A stretch of DNA of 64,000 bases from an uncultured Clostridia bacterium. GTDB lineage: Bacteria > Bacillota > Clostridia > Christensenellales > Borkfalkiaceae. Shown piece by piece: positions 24,752-32,598 of this stretch; position 1 is the stretch's first letter; the number at the start of each line of letters is the position of its first letter. The DNA lies in assembly GCA_944372575.1 (NCBI GenBank), contig CALVZS010000005.1:33718-97717 (forward strand), given 5' to 3'. Below the pieces are notes generated by a model that worked only from the letters and a program-made list of their open reading frames with translations, did no database searches and was not told the origin of the DNA. Position numbers and translations under genes: made by a program.

Positions 24752-25344
24752 ATGCGTCCCTCCCTGCGGAAGCGGCACCCTTCCGCCGCCATGCAGCCGC
24801 TGCACGTCTTCTGCCCGCGCCTGCCCAGACCCACGATGCCCGCCATGGATTTTTGCGGCGCCATCATGCCGGAGGGCAGCAGCTGCATCCCGATGCGCTC
24901 CGGTCTGACCGCTTCAAAGATCAAGCGGTTGTCCATGACGTCGCTCCCGCCGTAGCCGGGGCAGAAGCGGTACGTTCTCTCACTGCCGAACTGCCGCTCC
25001 TCCCAAGCATCCCCCTCCCGTTCGATGAGGGCGCTCAGGCAGGCGTCGAGAACGACGGCCCGCGCCGGATCGAGCGTCATGAGGGCGCGCACCCGGCGCT
25101 CCCCCTCCGCCCCCAGCGTCATGGCGACGAGCGCGCAGCCGCTGCAGCCGGCGAGAAAGGAAGCGTACGGCTCCCGTCCGAGAAAGGCGGGAGGCACAGT
25201 GTACGTCCTTGCGACCGCACGGAAGCGGGAGAGCCGATCCGCCTCGGCAATGCCGTCGTCCACCATGGAGAGCATCTGCGGCGCGGGCGCATCGCGGCAG
25301 CCGAGATAGCGGCACGCCGCCGCGCGCAGGTCAGAATAGTTCAT
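24730..25344 (-). CDS. Stand-alone MetH reactivation-domain protein
   Basis: A 204-residue protein matching the vitamin B12-dependent methionine synthase activation domain. It has YRFCPGYGGSDVMDNRLIFE (equivalent to RPAPGYP in MetH) and IGMQLLPSGMMAPQKSMAGI (the MLxPxxSVSG SAM-binding segment). A C-terminal cluster CSGCMAAEGCRF/CWENNC has at least five cysteines that could hold a metal or cluster. It overlaps metF upstream and metH downstream. It would reductively remethylate cob(II)alamin using SAM. Start ATG at 25344 lies within the metF end. Confidence 0.88.
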   Translation of the reverse strand: MNYSDLRAAACRYLGCRDAPAPQMLSMVDDGIAEADRLSRFRAVARTYTVPPAFLGREPYASFLAGCSGCALVAMTLGAEGERRVRALMTLDPARAVVLDACLSALIEREGDAWEERQFGSERTYRFCPGYGGSDVMDNRLIFEAVRPERIGMQLLPSGMMAPQKSMAGIVGLGRRGQKTCSGCMAAEGCRFRREGRICWENNC

Positions 25345-26203
25345 GCAGCACCCTCCCGATGCGCGAGCAGATCTCCTGCGCCGTCCGCGCATTGTTCATG
25401 ACGTAGAGATGGATGCCAGGCGCGCCCTTTGCGATGAGATCGATGATCTGATAGACGGCATAGTTGTAGCCGATCTCCTCCATCACGGCGGAACGGGAGG
25501 CATAGATTTCGATCATATTGCGGAATTCGAGCGGAATGGCACTGCCGCACATCTCCTTGATGCGGCGGATATTTTTGGGATTGACGAGGGGCATGATGCC
25601 CGGGATGATGGGCGCGGCGATCCCGATGCGCCGCGCTTCCCCCACCAGGCGGTAGTAATAGGAATTGTCATAGAAGAGCTGCGTTATAAAGAACTTCGCC
25701 CCCGCCTTCTCCTTCTTTTTCATGTTGACGAGGTCGGCATAGAGCGATTCGCACTCGGGATGCCCCTCGGGATAGCACGCCGCGCCCAGCGTAAAGCCAT
25801 AGGGCGCAAGGTATTCGGCAAGATCGGTGGCGTGCGGAAAATAGCGGCAGTAATCCGCTTCGTATCCGACGGGACGGTCGCCGCGCAGACACAGGACATT
25901 CTCGATCCCCTTCTGCCGCAGCGCCTTCGCCGCAGCGTCGACGTCGGCGGGCGCAGACGGCCCGCCAGTGATGTGTGCGAGCGCGTTGATGCCCGCCCCG
26001 TTCTGAATGTAATCGGCGATCTGCACGACATTCTTTGCGTTGCTCCCGCCCGCGCCGCAGGTGACGCTGATGAAATCGGGAGAGAGAGCCTTGAGGGCAT
26101 CGATCGTGCGGAGCAGCTTGTCCAGCTCCTCCGCCCCCTTTTTGGGCGGGAACACCTCAAAGGAGAGCGTACGCTTTTTTGACAGAATTTCGTCGATCCG
26201 CAT
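25331..26203 (-). CDS. metF: 5,10-methylenetetrahydrofolate reductase
   Basis: A 290-residue MetF. It starts MRIDEILSKKRTLSFEVFPP with the conserved catalytic Glu, then has FISVTCGAGGSN, ALAHITGG (folate site), NVLCLRGDRP and FFITQLFYDN. It makes methyl-THF for the methionine synthase in the same operon. ATG at 26203 follows GTGAGG and sits about 20 bases from the predicted transcription start, so there is no room for an S-box or cobalamin riboswitch. Confidence 0.96.
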   Translation of the reverse strand: MRIDEILSKKRTLSFEVFPPKKGAEELDKLLRTIDALKALSPDFISVTCGAGGSNAKNVVQIADYIQNGAGINALAHITGGPSAPADVDAAAKALRQKGIENVLCLRGDRPVGYEADYCRYFPHATDLAEYLAPYGFTLGAACYPEGHPECESLYADLVNMKKKEKAGAKFFITQLFYDNSYYYRLVGEARRIGIAAPIIPGIMPLVNPKNIRRIKEMCGSAIPLEFRNMIEIYASRSAVMEEIGYNYAVYQIIDLIAKGAPGIHLYVMNNARTAQEICSRIGRVLHELF

Positions 26204-26228
26204 ATGGGCGACCTCACTTTTTCCAATC

Positions 26229-26257
26229 ATTATATAGAAAAACCGGAAAAAAGTCAA
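26229..26257 (-). promoter_or_regulatory. metF operon promoter
   Basis: Minus-strand TTGACT (26252-26257), 17-bp spacer, TATAAT (26229-26234). The -35 abuts the sigK terminator stem. Confidence 0.88.
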
Positions 26258-26258
26258 A

Positions 26259-26287
26259 CTGCGGCACGAGATTTCCCCGTGCCGCAG
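26259..26287 (-). terminator. Terminator after sigK
   Basis: A 10-bp stem CTGCGGCACG / CGTGCCGCAG with a 9-base loop, followed by TTTGACTTTTTT. The tail doubles as the metF -35 region. Confidence 0.75.
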
Positions 26288-26298
26288 CTCAGAACGAT

Positions 26299-27000
26299 TC
26301 AATCGGCGATGAAATCTTCGCGCACGAGCCCTCTCCGCAGCTTCTCCAGAGCGCGCTTTTCGATGCGCGAGACATAGGAACGGGAAATCTTCAGCCGGCG
26401 CGCGACCTCGCGCTGCGGCAGAGGAACGCCGCCCGCAAGCGCATACCGCAGCATGATGACGACCGTCTCCCGCTCGTTGAGCAGCTGTCTGACGGCGGAT
26501 AAAAATTTTTCCTGCATGAGCGACTGCTCCACGCTGCCGAATACCTTGTCTTCCTTTTCAAACAGGAGATCCATGAGCGTGAGCTCGTTCCCGTCCTTGT
26601 CCGTCCCGACGGGATCGGAGAGCGAAACGGTATTGCGGTGTTTTTTCCCGGCGCGGATAAACATGAGGATCTCATTTTCGATACAGCGCGCCGTATAGGT
26701 GGCGAGACGCGTCCCGCGCGACGGTTCATAGGTGTTGATCGCCTTGATCAGCCCGATGCTCCCCACCGAGATCATGTCGTCCGTCTCCGCGGCGCCCGTA
26801 TATTTTTTGACGACATGCGCCACAAGGCGCATATTGTGCCGTACAAGTTTGTCGCGCGCGGCAATATCCCCCTGCCGGGCCAGCTGCAGGCAGCGCTCTT
26901 CCTCCTCCTTGGAGAGCGGTTTCGGATAGGAACTTTCATCCCGCACGGCTCCCGTAAAGAAAAACAGACGGCATAACAGCGAGCAAAGCATCTCCAGCAT
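26299..27000 (-). CDS. sigK: Sporulation sigma factor SigK
   Basis: A 233-residue sigma-70 factor. Residues 1 to about 25 (MLEMLCSLLCRLFFFTGAV) are a hydrophobic pro-sequence as in pro-sigma-K. The mature part has RHNMRLVAHVVKKYTGAAET (region 2), ISVGSIGLIKAINTYEPSRG, ATYTARCIENEILMFIRAGK and region 4 REVARRLKISRSYVSRIEKR. It directs late mother-cell transcription in sporulation. The frame is uninterrupted, so there is no skin element. A sigma-E-like -10 lies upstream. SigE is the alternative, but SigE usually sits beside spoIIGA and sigG. Confidence 0.88.
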   Translation of the reverse strand: MLEMLCSLLCRLFFFTGAVRDESSYPKPLSKEEEERCLQLARQGDIAARDKLVRHNMRLVAHVVKKYTGAAETDDMISVGSIGLIKAINTYEPSRGTRLATYTARCIENEILMFIRAGKKHRNTVSLSDPVGTDKDGNELTLMDLLFEKEDKVFGSVEQSLMQEKFLSAVRQLLNERETVVIMLRYALAGGVPLPQREVARRLKISRSYVSRIEKRALEKLRRGLVREDFIAD

Positions 27001-27020
27001 ATCTCACCTCACAGCCCTAT

Positions 27021-27050
27021 TTGTATGTCTTACGCGCCTTGTCCCATGCC
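27021..27050 (-). promoter_or_regulatory. Possible sigma-E-type promoter of sigK
   Basis: Minus-strand CATACAAAT (27021-27029) matches the sigma-E -10 CATACAAT. CATGGGA sits 14 bases upstream as a poor -35. The placement, about 20 bases before the start, is right. Confidence 0.35.
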
Positions 27051-27260
27051 GGAATCAGAAAAATTTGTCAATTCTACTGTGAGTAGAGTCCTCTTTGTTC
27101 GGAGTGGAGCGCTTTTTTGTCAAAATAGACGCAAAGTGAACAAACGGAGAGCGGCAATCGGAAGGAATAGGGTGTATTTTGGGAAAATTTGTGATATGCT
27201 ATCTGCGGACGGAAAGGAAATGCATCCGCATACGGAATCCGCCCGGAGGGAGAAACTGCA

Positions 27261-28208
27261 ATGCATAAATTTACCATTTTTGTCGATTCAGGCGCAAATA
27301 TTCCGAATGATATCCGCATTTCCCGCGAGATCCACGTCATCCCCTTTCACTATACGGTGAACGGCGAGGATCTGCCCTGTTTTTCCGAGGATATGCCCTT
27401 TGAGGAGACCGCAAAAAAGTTTTACAATGCCATGCGCGCCGGCGCCGAGGCAAAGACTTCTCTGCTCACGGCGCAGACCTTTGAAGATGCCCTTCGCCCT
27501 GCGCTGCAGGAGGGACGCGACGTCCTTCTCTTCACCATTTCCTCCGGCATCAGCGGCACGTTCGCACAGGCACAGGAGGCTGCACAGGCGCTGATGAAGG
27601 AATTCCCAGAGCGCAAAGTCTATGCCCTCGACAGTGCAAACGCCTCTCTCGGCGAGGGTCTCATCGCCATAAAAGTCGCAGATCTGCGCGATTTGGGCGA
27701 GAGCGCCGAAGCGTGCGCCGCATGGGTGAAACAAAATACCTACAAGATGAACAGCTACCTCACGGTGGATGATCTGAAATATCTGCGCCGCACCGGCCGC
27801 ATCTCCCGCACCATTGCCATTGCGGGAACGCTGCTCAACATCAAACCTCTCCTGCGCGCGGATGAAAGCGACAACGCGAAGATCGTCGCCTGCGGAAAAG
27901 CGCGCGGCAGAAGAAAGGCGCTGGAGGCGATCGCCGATACCTTTGCCGCCCGCGCCGTGCGCCCCGAGAGCTCCACCGTCGCGATCGCACACGGCGACTG
28001 CATGGAAGATGCGCAATATCTTGCCGACCTTCTGCGCGCAAGGGGCGCAAACGATATCATCATCGAATATTACGACCTCTGTACGGGATCGCACGTCGGC
28101 CCCGGAACGGTCGCCCTCTTCTTCTGGGGGCAGGATCGCCGCACGGCTCTCCCCGATGCCCAAAGACAGCCCGCGGCCAATCCGGTTGCGACGGGACATC
28201 GGGTATAG
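27261..28208 (+). CDS. DegV family fatty-acid-binding protein
   Basis: A 315-residue DegV protein. It opens FTIFVDSGANIPNDI, has LLFTISSGISGTFAQAQEAA (the lipid headgroup-binding Ser region), VYALDSANASLGEGL and the C-terminal DLCTGSHVGPGTVALFFWG. Such proteins bind acyl chains and hand them to the fatty acid kinase Fak in Gram-positives. A tail of about 30 residues beyond the usual end is rich in Pro/Ala. GGAGGG lies nine bases above ATG. The 5' gap (27051-27260) holds no clear promoter; a weak TATCTG-like element lies near 27203. Confidence 0.92.
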   Translation: MHKFTIFVDSGANIPNDIRISREIHVIPFHYTVNGEDLPCFSEDMPFEETAKKFYNAMRAGAEAKTSLLTAQTFEDALRPALQEGRDVLLFTISSGISGTFAQAQEAAQALMKEFPERKVYALDSANASLGEGLIAIKVADLRDLGESAEACAAWVKQNTYKMNSYLTVDDLKYLRRTGRISRTIAIAGTLLNIKPLLRADESDNAKIVACGKARGRRKALEAIADTFAARAVRPESSTVAIAHGDCMEDAQYLADLLRARGANDIIIEYYDLCTGSHVGPGTVALFFWGQDRRTALPDAQRQPAANPVATGHRV

Positions 28209-28219
28209 CCGACAACCGC

Positions 28220-28248
28220 TTGCCTTTTTCCGATATACGGTATATAAT
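28220..28248 (+). promoter_or_regulatory. tRNA-Leu promoter
   Basis: TTGCCT (28220-28225), 17-bp spacer, TATAAT (28243-28248), about 20 bases before the mature tRNA. Confidence 0.85.
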
Positions 28249-28267
28249 ATATGGAAAGTATATTTGC

Positions 28268-28349
28268 GCCGTCGTGGTGAAACTGGCAGACACGCAGGAC
28301 TTAGAATCCTGTGGAGCGATCCGTATCGGTTCAAATCCGATCGACGGCA
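28268..28349 (+). tRNA. tRNA-Leu (anticodon UAG)
   Basis: The acceptor GCCGTCG pairs with CGACGGC with discriminator A. The anticodon arm CAGGA-CTTAGAA-TCCTG gives anticodon TAG. A class II variable arm is present and the T-arm carries GGTTCAAATCC. CCA is not encoded. The length is 82. Confidence 0.96.
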
Positions 28350-28357
28350 TAAGACAA

Positions 28358-28390
28358 GTCCCTCCCGCTGGCGCGGGAGGGACGTTTTTG
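28358..28390 (+). terminator. Terminator after tRNA-Leu
   Basis: An 11-bp stem GTCCCTCCCGC / GCGGGAGGGAC with a 4-base loop, followed by GTTTTTG. Confidence 0.92.
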
Positions 28391-28423
28391 TAACAGATCG
28401 CACAAGCGGACAGAGCCACAGGC

Positions 28424-29068
28424 TCAAGCGGAAAGTTCAAACGAAACCGAGACATCTCCGTTATTACATGTTACATTCAGCGACCTGTTTCCGCCCGGCT
28501 TGCTTTCCGGGAGATTGCTCTCCCCCTTTTTGATCGTGCATTCGATGGAGAAATCGTCCCATCCTCCCGCGAGCGTTCCCGTGATATCCCCGTTTTTGAC
28601 AGTAAAGGACGCGGAACGGCTCACCGACAATGTGCCGAAGGAAATATCGCCGTTGTTGCAGTCAACAAAGACTGCCTCCGCCGCCGCAGGAGCCAGCGTG
28701 ACGCTCTCGCCGCTCGTCACGATCCTCAACTCCTCAAGTCCTTCCGGGATGCGTACTTCCAGCGTGCGGTATTCCGCCGCAGGCTGCAGGCCGAAGGACG
28801 CCCCCGAAGCATTCTCCACGCGAAGCAATCCGTCCTCGCATACGATGCTGTAGCTGAGGGACGTCCCCTCATAATAGGAAAGATGCACCGCACCGTCCTC
28901 CGATGCAGTTACATTGACCGCCGTATCCGAAAGCTCCAGCTCGATCCGGTCAACGGCCTCCGCGGAAAAACTTCCGGCTTCAAAACTTTGCGCAGTGCAG
29001 CCCGCCAGCGCCGCTCCCGTCATCATACAGCAGGCGACAGCCGCCGCACAAAACATTTTTTTGATCAT
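28424..29068 (-). CDS. DUF4097-like beta-rich lipoprotein
   Basis: A 214-residue exported lipoprotein. The signal MIKKMFCAAAVACCMMTGAA is followed by lipobox LAGC. The rest is repetitive beta structure with CNNGD motifs twice (VDCNNGDISFGTL, VTCNNGDVSVSFE) and a KNGDITG, as in DUF4097/head-GIN type putative adhesins. ATG at 29068 follows AGGAGG. It is divergent from a MerR regulator and its promoter has the stretched 19-bp spacer MerR proteins remodel. It is therefore the likely target, perhaps part of an envelope-stress response. Confidence 0.82.
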   Translation of the reverse strand: MIKKMFCAAAVACCMMTGAALAGCTAQSFEAGSFSAEAVDRIELELSDTAVNVTASEDGAVHLSYYEGTSLSYSIVCEDGLLRVENASGASFGLQPAAEYRTLEVRIPEGLEELRIVTSGESVTLAPAAAEAVFVDCNNGDISFGTLSVSRSASFTVKNGDITGTLAGGWDDFSIECTIKKGESNLPESKPGGNRSLNVTCNNGDVSVSFELSA

Positions 29069-29082
29069 AATGACCCTCCTGT

Positions 29083-29111
29083 TTGACATTTTACTTGTTT
29101 TATCGTACAAT
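29083..29111 (+). promoter_or_regulatory. merR promoter
   Basis: TTGACA (29083-29088), 17-bp spacer, TACAAT (29106-29111). Transcription would start near 29118, just before the operator dyad, which allows autorepression. Confidence 0.82.
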
Positions 29112-29112
29112 C

Positions 29113-29143
29113 AAGATACACCTTTGTGTAACACAAATGTCAA
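29113..29143 (-). promoter_or_regulatory. MerR-type promoter/operator of the lipoprotein gene
   Basis: Minus-strand TTGACA (29138-29143), a 19-bp spacer, TATCTT (29113-29118). The spacer contains the perfect dyad TTTGTGTAACACAAA (29123-29137). A long spacer with a central dyad is the classic MerR architecture. Confidence 0.85.
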
Positions 29144-29160
29144 GGAGTTTTTCCTGTTTT

Positions 29161-29946
29161 ATGAAAAAATTTTTTTCCATCGGGGAGACAGCTCGGCGCG
29201 CCAATGTCACAACGGAGACCCTGCGGCACTACGACCGCATCGGGCTTGTCCGGCCCTGCAAAGTGGATCCGTGGACGAAATACCGCTATTACTCCGAAGC
29301 GGAGCTCGTCCGCTTGGATGCCGTCCGAGCGCTGCGCTGTATGGATCTTTCTCTGCAGGAGATCGGGGAGCTGCTCTCCTGCAACGACTTTCAACAAATC
29401 ATCGGACAACTCAGGCGCGCACAGGAAAACGTACAGGCGAAAATCGTGGAGCTGACACGCATCCGGGAGAGCATCGGGCGCGCCCGTTCCTTTTACGAGG
29501 AAAAAATACAGCAGGAGGAGCCGCAGGGAATCGCACTGCGGACATTTCCGCAGAAAGCTCTTCTGCTGTCCGATACGCTGACGGAGCCGACGGTGGAAAA
29601 TTTATGGAGTTATCAGCGCCACTTCTATGCGCAGGTCGGCAGCAGAAAAGCCGAATATGCGTTTGAGGACGTTGCCGGTGTTCTGGAAGAGGACGGAACT
29701 TCCAGAATGTTTGCCGTCTGCACGCGCCGGCCCGAAGACGCAGCGGTGCATATTTTACCGGAAGGGCAATATCTGTGCGTACGATGCACGCAGGCACAGC
29801 ACCGGGCAACGGTAAACATGCTGAAAAAATACGCCCGGGAAACATTTTCCGTCTCCCCGGACTGCATTCTGAGCATCGTCGTTCTGACAGGGATCCTGCA
29901 ATGGGATTACGAGATCCGCATTCCCGTCCCCGCGGGCCGGGAATGA
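29161..29946 (+). CDS. MerR family regulator with GyrI-like effector domain
   Basis: A 261-residue regulator. The winged helix SIGETARRANVTTETLRHYD spans about residues 6-25, followed by DRIGLVRPCKVDPWTKYRYY. A dimerisation coiled coil occupies residues about 80-120. The C-terminal 140 residues look like the SOUL/GyrI effector-binding fold of BmrR-type regulators, which bind drugs or other small amphiphiles. I chose ATG at 29161 at the family start; AAGGAG lies 13 bases up, longer than ideal. It probably controls the divergent lipoprotein gene and itself through the dyad between them. Confidence 0.9.
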   Translation: MKKFFSIGETARRANVTTETLRHYDRIGLVRPCKVDPWTKYRYYSEAELVRLDAVRALRCMDLSLQEIGELLSCNDFQQIIGQLRRAQENVQAKIVELTRIRESIGRARSFYEEKIQQEEPQGIALRTFPQKALLLSDTLTEPTVENLWSYQRHFYAQVGSRKAEYAFEDVAGVLEEDGTSRMFAVCTRRPEDAAVHILPEGQYLCVRCTQAQHRATVNMLKKYARETFSVSPDCILSIVVLTGILQWDYEIRIPVPAGRE

Positions 29947-30090
29947 TGACGATCCTCTCTCCCCGCTCCCGTCAAAGGCACGCATTTCAATCCCCTTCAA
30001 CCGATGTCATCGATCTTTGTAAATGTGTGTCGGATTTCCGTGAAAAATGCAAAACACGCAAAAAAACATTGCAAAAACGGTGCAGAACGC

Positions 30091-30119
30091 TTGACAAGCG
30101 CGTGATTTTTTAGTATGAT
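30091..30119 (+). promoter_or_regulatory. tRNA-Val promoter
   Basis: TTGACA (30091-30096), 17-bp spacer, TATGAT (30114-30119), just before the tRNA. Confidence 0.9.
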
Positions 30120-30133
30120 AACCGTTGTCACAT

Positions 30134-30210
<77 letters not shown>

Positions 30211-30286
30211 TCGAACCCTGTATATCGTGCCGAAGGTTCCGTCCGAATGCGCCGATGTGTGGGGTTTCATTTTTTATCAGAACTAC

Positions 30287-30324
30287 GCAGAGCGCGCCGC
30301 CCCATTCGGGGCGGCGCGCTCTGC
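30287..30324. terminator. Long perfect inverted repeat between tRNA-Val and the next gene
   Basis: A 17-bp GC-rich stem with loop ATTC, GCAGAGCGCGCCGCCCC and its complement. It lies between convergent transcripts. There is no proper T-run on either strand, so it may act as a roadblock terminator or mRNA end protector. Confidence 0.55.
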
Positions 30325-30358
30325 ATTTACCCAAACTTCATCTGCATTAGAAAATCGT

Positions 30359-30967
30359 TTATCCCTGTTTTATCTTCTTTGCGGGGAGACAAAAGAGAGT
30401 ACGCAGCGTGACACATTCCTCCGCTGACAAAATCGTTTTATCGACGGGATAGAGGGTGACGCGGTTGGGATAGAGCAGAAAAAACTCCCCGCTCTCCCTG
30501 ATCTTTTCAAAGTCAGAATACTTCAGCCGCGCTGTGGAGACGCGCTCGCCGCCCGGGCGGTAATCATTGATGACAACGGCGTCCGGATAAAACTCGTATT
30601 CGTTGATAAGGCAGAGCGCAAGCTGTTTTTTGTTGGCCCTGCCGCTCGAGATGAAGAACACCAGTCCGAAGGCAAAAAAGACGGCGCCGACCCAGAGCAG
30701 AAAATCCAGCCAGAAATCATCGGACAGAACAACCCCCTCCTCCGTGACCACAAAAAGAACGATGTACGCAAGGAGCATCGCGATCCCGACGATCGTCAGA
30801 CAGAGCATGACCGCCCGCGCCTTTCTGGAAATGCGCTTTTGCAGCGTGGCATCTACCGTAACGCGCGTTCTGACGCAGGGAGAGGGCTCAGCGGCCTGCC
30901 CGTCCTGCTGCGCCGGAAGGTCATCACTGTTCTGCTGTTCTGCCTCATTCATGTACAATTCTTCCAT
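30359..30967 (-). CDS. Two-helix membrane protein with PH-like C-terminal domain, unknown function
   Basis: A 202-residue protein I cannot name. A disordered acidic/Gln-rich N-terminus (about 35 residues) leads to two membrane helices, AVMLCLTIVGIAMLLAYIVL and FLLWVGAVFFAFGLVFFIS. A cytosolic beta-rich domain follows (CLINEYEFYPDAVVINDY, TARLKYSDFEKIRESGEFFL) that resembles YcxB-type PH-like domains. TAAGGA lies seven bases above ATG. Copy 3 of the dyad motif occupies its promoter position, with the -10-like part 20 bases above the start. It could act in membrane-stress sensing, but this is a guess. Confidence 0.78.
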   Translation of the reverse strand: MEELYMNEAEQQNSDDLPAQQDGQAAEPSPCVRTRVTVDATLQKRISRKARAVMLCLTIVGIAMLLAYIVLFVVTEEGVVLSDDFWLDFLLWVGAVFFAFGLVFFISSGRANKKQLALCLINEYEFYPDAVVINDYRPGGERVSTARLKYSDFEKIRESGEFFLLYPNRVTLYPVDKTILSAEECVTLRTLFCLPAKKIKQG

Positions 30968-30986
30968 GATTTTTTCCTTATTTCAT

Positions 30987-31014
30987 GTATTATGTCTGAC
31001 ATACTACTATGCAA
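30987..31014 (-). promoter_or_regulatory. Dyad motif copy 3, probable regulated promoter
   Basis: The minus strand reads TTGCATAGTAGTATGTCAGA then CATAATAC. It contains the perfect palindrome TATGTCTGACATA (30991-31003). As a promoter it is TTGCAT, 16 bp, TAATAC, positioned right for the gene starting at 30967. It lies 20 bases after the gpsA stop. Confidence 0.65.
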
Positions 31015-31033
31015 ATTTGTGAAATTTTCCACT

Positions 31034-32008
31034 CTACTCGTACATTTCCGCCTTGGTACTGCGCTGAAAGAGCTTTCCGATCTCCTCTCTGCAGCGTTCG
31101 GCGTCGTTTCCCTCGCCGTAGCAGACGGCATACACCGCCTTGGTGATGGGCAGATCGACGCCGTATTTTTCACCCAGCAGCATCATGGCAGCGCTGGTTG
31201 CAACACCCTCGGCAAGTTTTTCAAATCGCTGCCCGCGGGCGAGCATCTCGCCGTACATCCGGTTGTGCGAGTAACGGGAGAAGAGCGTCGTTTCATAGTC
31301 GCCCAGGTGCGCCAGGCCGTAGGCGGAAAGCTCGTTCCCCCCCATCGCCTTGATGAGACGGGCAACCTCCCTCGCGCCGCGCGACATGAGCGGCCCCTTC
31401 AGCGGCACACAGATGACATCGAGGGCGCCTGCAGCAATGCCCATTACGTTCTTTGCCGCCGCTCCGATCTCCGTTCCCAGAAGATCGTTCCCATAGTAGA
31501 AACGAATGAGATCGCTCTTGAAGCGGTCGACCAATTCCACCTTGAGCGCCTCATTCTCCGAGTCGATGACCATGCAATTCGGCACGCCCTGCACAAAGCT
31601 CTGAATATGTCCCGGCCCCACCCAGACAGCGATCTTGCGCGGGGAGACGCCGCTCTCGACAAGGATCTCGGAGAGGCGCTTGCCCGTTCCCGTTTCAATA
31701 CCCTTCATGCACAGGACAAACACCTTGTCCGCAACGGGATAGTGCATGACACGCTGCATGAAACCGCGCAGTCCCTGCGCGCTGATGGAGATGACGATGA
31801 GTTCCGCCTCCGTCACCGCACGCTCCAGGTCGCAGGTAAGCGTGATTCGCTCGTCCAGCGTGATATATTCGTTGCGCCCCGTATTTTTGAGTACTTCGTA
31901 GGAGGGCTCCCCCTCCGATCCCCAGCTGATGACCTGATTGCCGCGCTGCGTGAGATACCATGCGATGAAAGAGCCCCACCGCCCGCAGCCGAGTACGGAA
32001 ATTTTCAT
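31034..32008 (-). CDS. gpsA: NAD(P)-dependent glycerol-3-phosphate dehydrogenase
   Basis: A 324-residue GpsA. The Rossmann motif [15 protein letters not shown] is at the N-terminus, [20 protein letters not shown] follows, and [19 protein letters not shown] contains the catalytic Lys region. It makes sn-glycerol 3-phosphate for phospholipids. [11 protein letters not shown] departs slightly from the usual GPSHAEE motif, marking a divergent GpsA clade common in Clostridia. The ATG overlaps the recR stop by four bases. No clear terminator follows; the dyad motif lies in that gap. Confidence 0.9.
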   Translation of the reverse strand: MKISVLGCGRWGSFIAWYLTQRGNQVISWGSEGEPSYEVLKNTGRNEYITLDERITLTCDLERAVTEAELIVISISAQGLRGFMQRVMHYPVADKVFVLCMKGIETGTGKRLSEILVESGVSPRKIAVWVGPGHIQSFVQGVPNCMVIDSENEALKVELVDRFKSDLIRFYYGNDLLGTEIGAAAKNVMGIAAGALDVICVPLKGPLMSRGAREVARLIKAMGGNELSAYGLAHLGDYETTLFSRYSHNRMYGEMLARGQRFEKLAEGVATSAAMMLLGEKYGVDLPITKAVYAVCYGEGNDAERCREEIGKLFQRSTKAEMYE

Positions 32009-32598
32009 ATCTGTTTCCTCTCCGAAAGAGCGCGGGAGAGCGTCACCTCGTCCGCATATTCAAGTTCGGAGCCAACGGGAACGCCGCGAGAGATGCGTGT
32101 GACGAGTACCCCGAGCGGCTTTAAAAGTTTTGCAATGTACATGGCGGTCGCCTCCCCCTCCACGTCGGGATTGGTCGCCATGATGACCTCCTTCACGCCT
32201 CCCTCGCCCACGCGTTCCAAAAGTTCGCGGATGCGGATATCGTTGGGGGAGACGCCGTTCATCGGATCGATGACCCCGTGCAGCACATGATAGATGCCCT
32301 TGTATTCGTGCAGTTTTTCAAGCGCGATGACGTCCTTTGGCTCTTTCACAACGCAGATGGTGGACTTATCGCGCGTCTTGCAGATGTCGCAGACCTCGTC
32401 CTCCGTAAAGTTGCCGCAGATCCTGCAGAAGCGCACGCGGCGCTTGACGGCGACGATGGCGTCCGCAAAGGCGCGCGCCTCTGCCTCCGACATGGAGATG
32501 ACCTTATAAGCGTAGCGCTGCGCCGTCTTTTTGCCAACGCCGGGAAGTTTGGAGAACTCGTTCATGAGCCTGCCAATGGGTTCGATAAAGACTTCCAC
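32005..32598 (-). CDS. recR: Recombination protein RecR
   Basis: A 197-residue RecR. It has a helix-hairpin-helix [18 protein letters not shown], a four-cysteine zinc finger [16 protein letters not shown] (about residues 58-73), a Toprim domain with [14 protein letters not shown] and [20 protein letters not shown], and a Walker-B-like C-terminus. It works with RecO and RecF to load RecA at gaps. It starts directly at the end of ybaB, in the widespread dnaX-ybaB-recR order. Confidence 0.97.
   Translation of the reverse strand: MEVFIEPIGRLMNEFSKLPGVGKKTAQRYAYKVISMSEAEARAFADAIVAVKRRVRFCRICGNFTEDEVCDICKTRDKSTICVVKEPKDVIALEKLHEYKGIYHVLHGVIDPMNGVSPNDIRIRELLERVGEGGVKEVIMATNPDVEGEATAMYIAKLLKPLGVLVTRISRGVPVGSELEYADEVTLSRALSERKQI

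Noticed and set aside
26203..26240. S-box or cobalamin riboswitch ahead of metF
   Set aside because: The predicted leader is only about 20 nt, too short for either.
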